Source: a bacterium (lineage in GTDB: Bacteria > Auribacterota > Auribacteria > Auribacterales > Auribacteraceae). From it: 6,985 bases of DNA. A program made the translations under genes and the position numbers. This document shows, in pieces, positions 6,765 to 6,985 of the stretch. How positions within the stretch are numbered: the stretch's first letter is position 1; every line of letters starts with the position of its first letter. The stretch lies in contig JAGGZS010000149.1 in assembly GCA_021161885.1 (NCBI GenBank), positions 1-6,985 on the forward strand. The letters run 5' to 3'. The notes under the pieces were generated by a model, which saw only the letters and a list, made by a program, of their open reading frames with translations, did not search any database and was not told the origin of the DNA.

Positions 6765-6928
6765 ATTTATTTAACCTCTCTTTTTTTTATTCAGAACAAA
6801 CAGTAAAAAAATCCAATTTCATTTTGTCGTTATACATTTATATTACAATAAAATATTTTTTCCTGCTGTCATCCTCCTTATCATCCGGTTAAAGGTTACA
6901 AACGAATTGTTAGATTTTTGTTAAGCAG
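6765..6928 (-). promoter_or_regulatory. Porin upstream region and leader
   Basis: This is non-coding DNA between the porin ATG and the repeat. Reading toward the porin, it holds a putative Pho box (6908-6924), two further TAACC elements seven bases apart (6894-6898 and 6887-6891), and a perfect AAGGAGG (6873-6879) with no start codon at usable distance. An AT-rich stretch follows, then the porin SD GAGAGG (6775-6780). I cannot assign a convincing -10, so the transcription start is unresolved; a leader of roughly 100 nt is likely if the Pho box acts in the standard position. Very short frames here (for example 16 codons at 6787-6837) lack an SD. Confidence 0.5.
6908..6924 (-). promoter_or_regulatory. 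Putative Pho box upstream of the porin operon
   Basis: Minus strand: TTAACA, AAAAT, CTAACA, that is two near-identical hexamers on an 11-nt period. This is the architecture of PhoB boxes (CTGTCAT on 11 nt in E. coli; 11 of 17 positions match that consensus) and of Bacillus PhoP boxes (TTAACA with 5-nt spacers). It lies 144-160 nt before the porin ATG, at the head of the pst operon where phosphate control is expected. A third, degenerate element TTTGTA continues the 11-nt phase at 6897-6902. Confidence 0.6.
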
Positions 6929-6985
6929 CCGTTATTATTTTCATTAGTCGCTACGTTACTTACGAAATCACCGTAAATAGTAAAA
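6910..6985 (-). pseudogene. Possible fragment of a second porin copy, running off the window
   Basis: On the minus strand the repeat 6929-6985 keeps the porin reading frame (FTIYGDFVSNVATNENNNG). It then leaves homology, reading CLTKI before a TAA at 6910-6912 that lies within the putative Pho box. If genuine, it is the broken 3' end of a porin paralogue or duplicate upstream of the intact gene, lacking the last roughly 93 residues of the barrel. It may equally be an assembly-edge artefact. Confidence 0.3.
6929..6985 (-). repeat. 57-bp direct repeat, copy at the window end
   Basis: Exact copy of porin-internal bases 5731-5787 in the same orientation. It starts three bases from the 20-nt Pho-box region and continues unchanged to the final base of the window, so its true length is unknown. 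Confidence 0.95.

Noticed and set aside
6787..6837. 16-codon possible leader peptide before the porin
   Set aside because: No ribosome binding site precedes either in-frame ATG, and such short frames are expected in AT-rich leaders.
6866..6883. CTGTCAT on the plus strand followed 11 nt later by CTTATCA, resembling an E. coli Pho box
   Set aside because: Only the first half matches, it faces away from the porin, and the second half fits poorly. The minus-strand TTAACA/CTAACA pair is the better candidate.

Overview
The window holds a complete high-affinity phosphate uptake locus on the minus strand, in the order outer-membrane porin, pstS, pstC, pstA, pstB, phoU. A nitrilase-family amidohydrolase gene on the plus strand converges on the end of phoU. 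No mobile element, CRISPR array, tRNA or rRNA is visible, and there is no gene-free stretch longer than 300 bases. The longest non-coding piece is the 221 bases upstream of the porin at the right end.

Organism: the DNA is AT-rich (roughly mid-to-high 30s % GC by eye), spacers are very AT-rich, and ribosome binding sites are of the ordinary GGAGG/AAGGA kind. The lineage is diderm (Gram-negative): there is a beta-barrel porin with a signal peptide and a terminal Phe, and PstS has a plain signal peptide with no lipobox cysteine. A low-GC diderm such as an Elusimicrobiota/Endomicrobium-like bacterium would fit. That is a guess from style and porin family, not a demonstrated assignment.

Layout (minus strand, read right to left): porin promoter region with a putative Pho box (about 6886-6926); porin (6764-5448); a 62-nt spacer with a perfect 10-bp hairpin across the porin stop codon, a second Pho-box-like site and a strong SD; pstS (5385-4309); pstC (4283-3339); pstA overlapping pstC by ATGA (3342-2497); a 99-nt spacer that can encode a 25-residue peptide overlapping the pstB start; pstB (2397-1591); phoU (1549-884). 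The plus-strand amidase (73-882) ends one base from the phoU stop codon.

How the genes work together: the porin would admit phosphate or phosphate-containing anions through the outer membrane, PstS binds phosphate in the periplasm, PstC/PstA form the channel and PstB the ATPase. PhoU couples transporter state to the PhoR/PhoB-type two-component system and limits uptake. No phoB/phoR is inside the window.

The least expected feature is at the extreme right end. The last 57 bases (6929-6985) are an exact, same-orientation copy of an internal piece of the porin gene (5731-5787), joined directly upstream of the putative porin Pho box. It is either a real partial porin duplication continuing beyond the window or an assembly-edge artefact. 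Everything else is a conventional locus; I found no convincing undescribed system.
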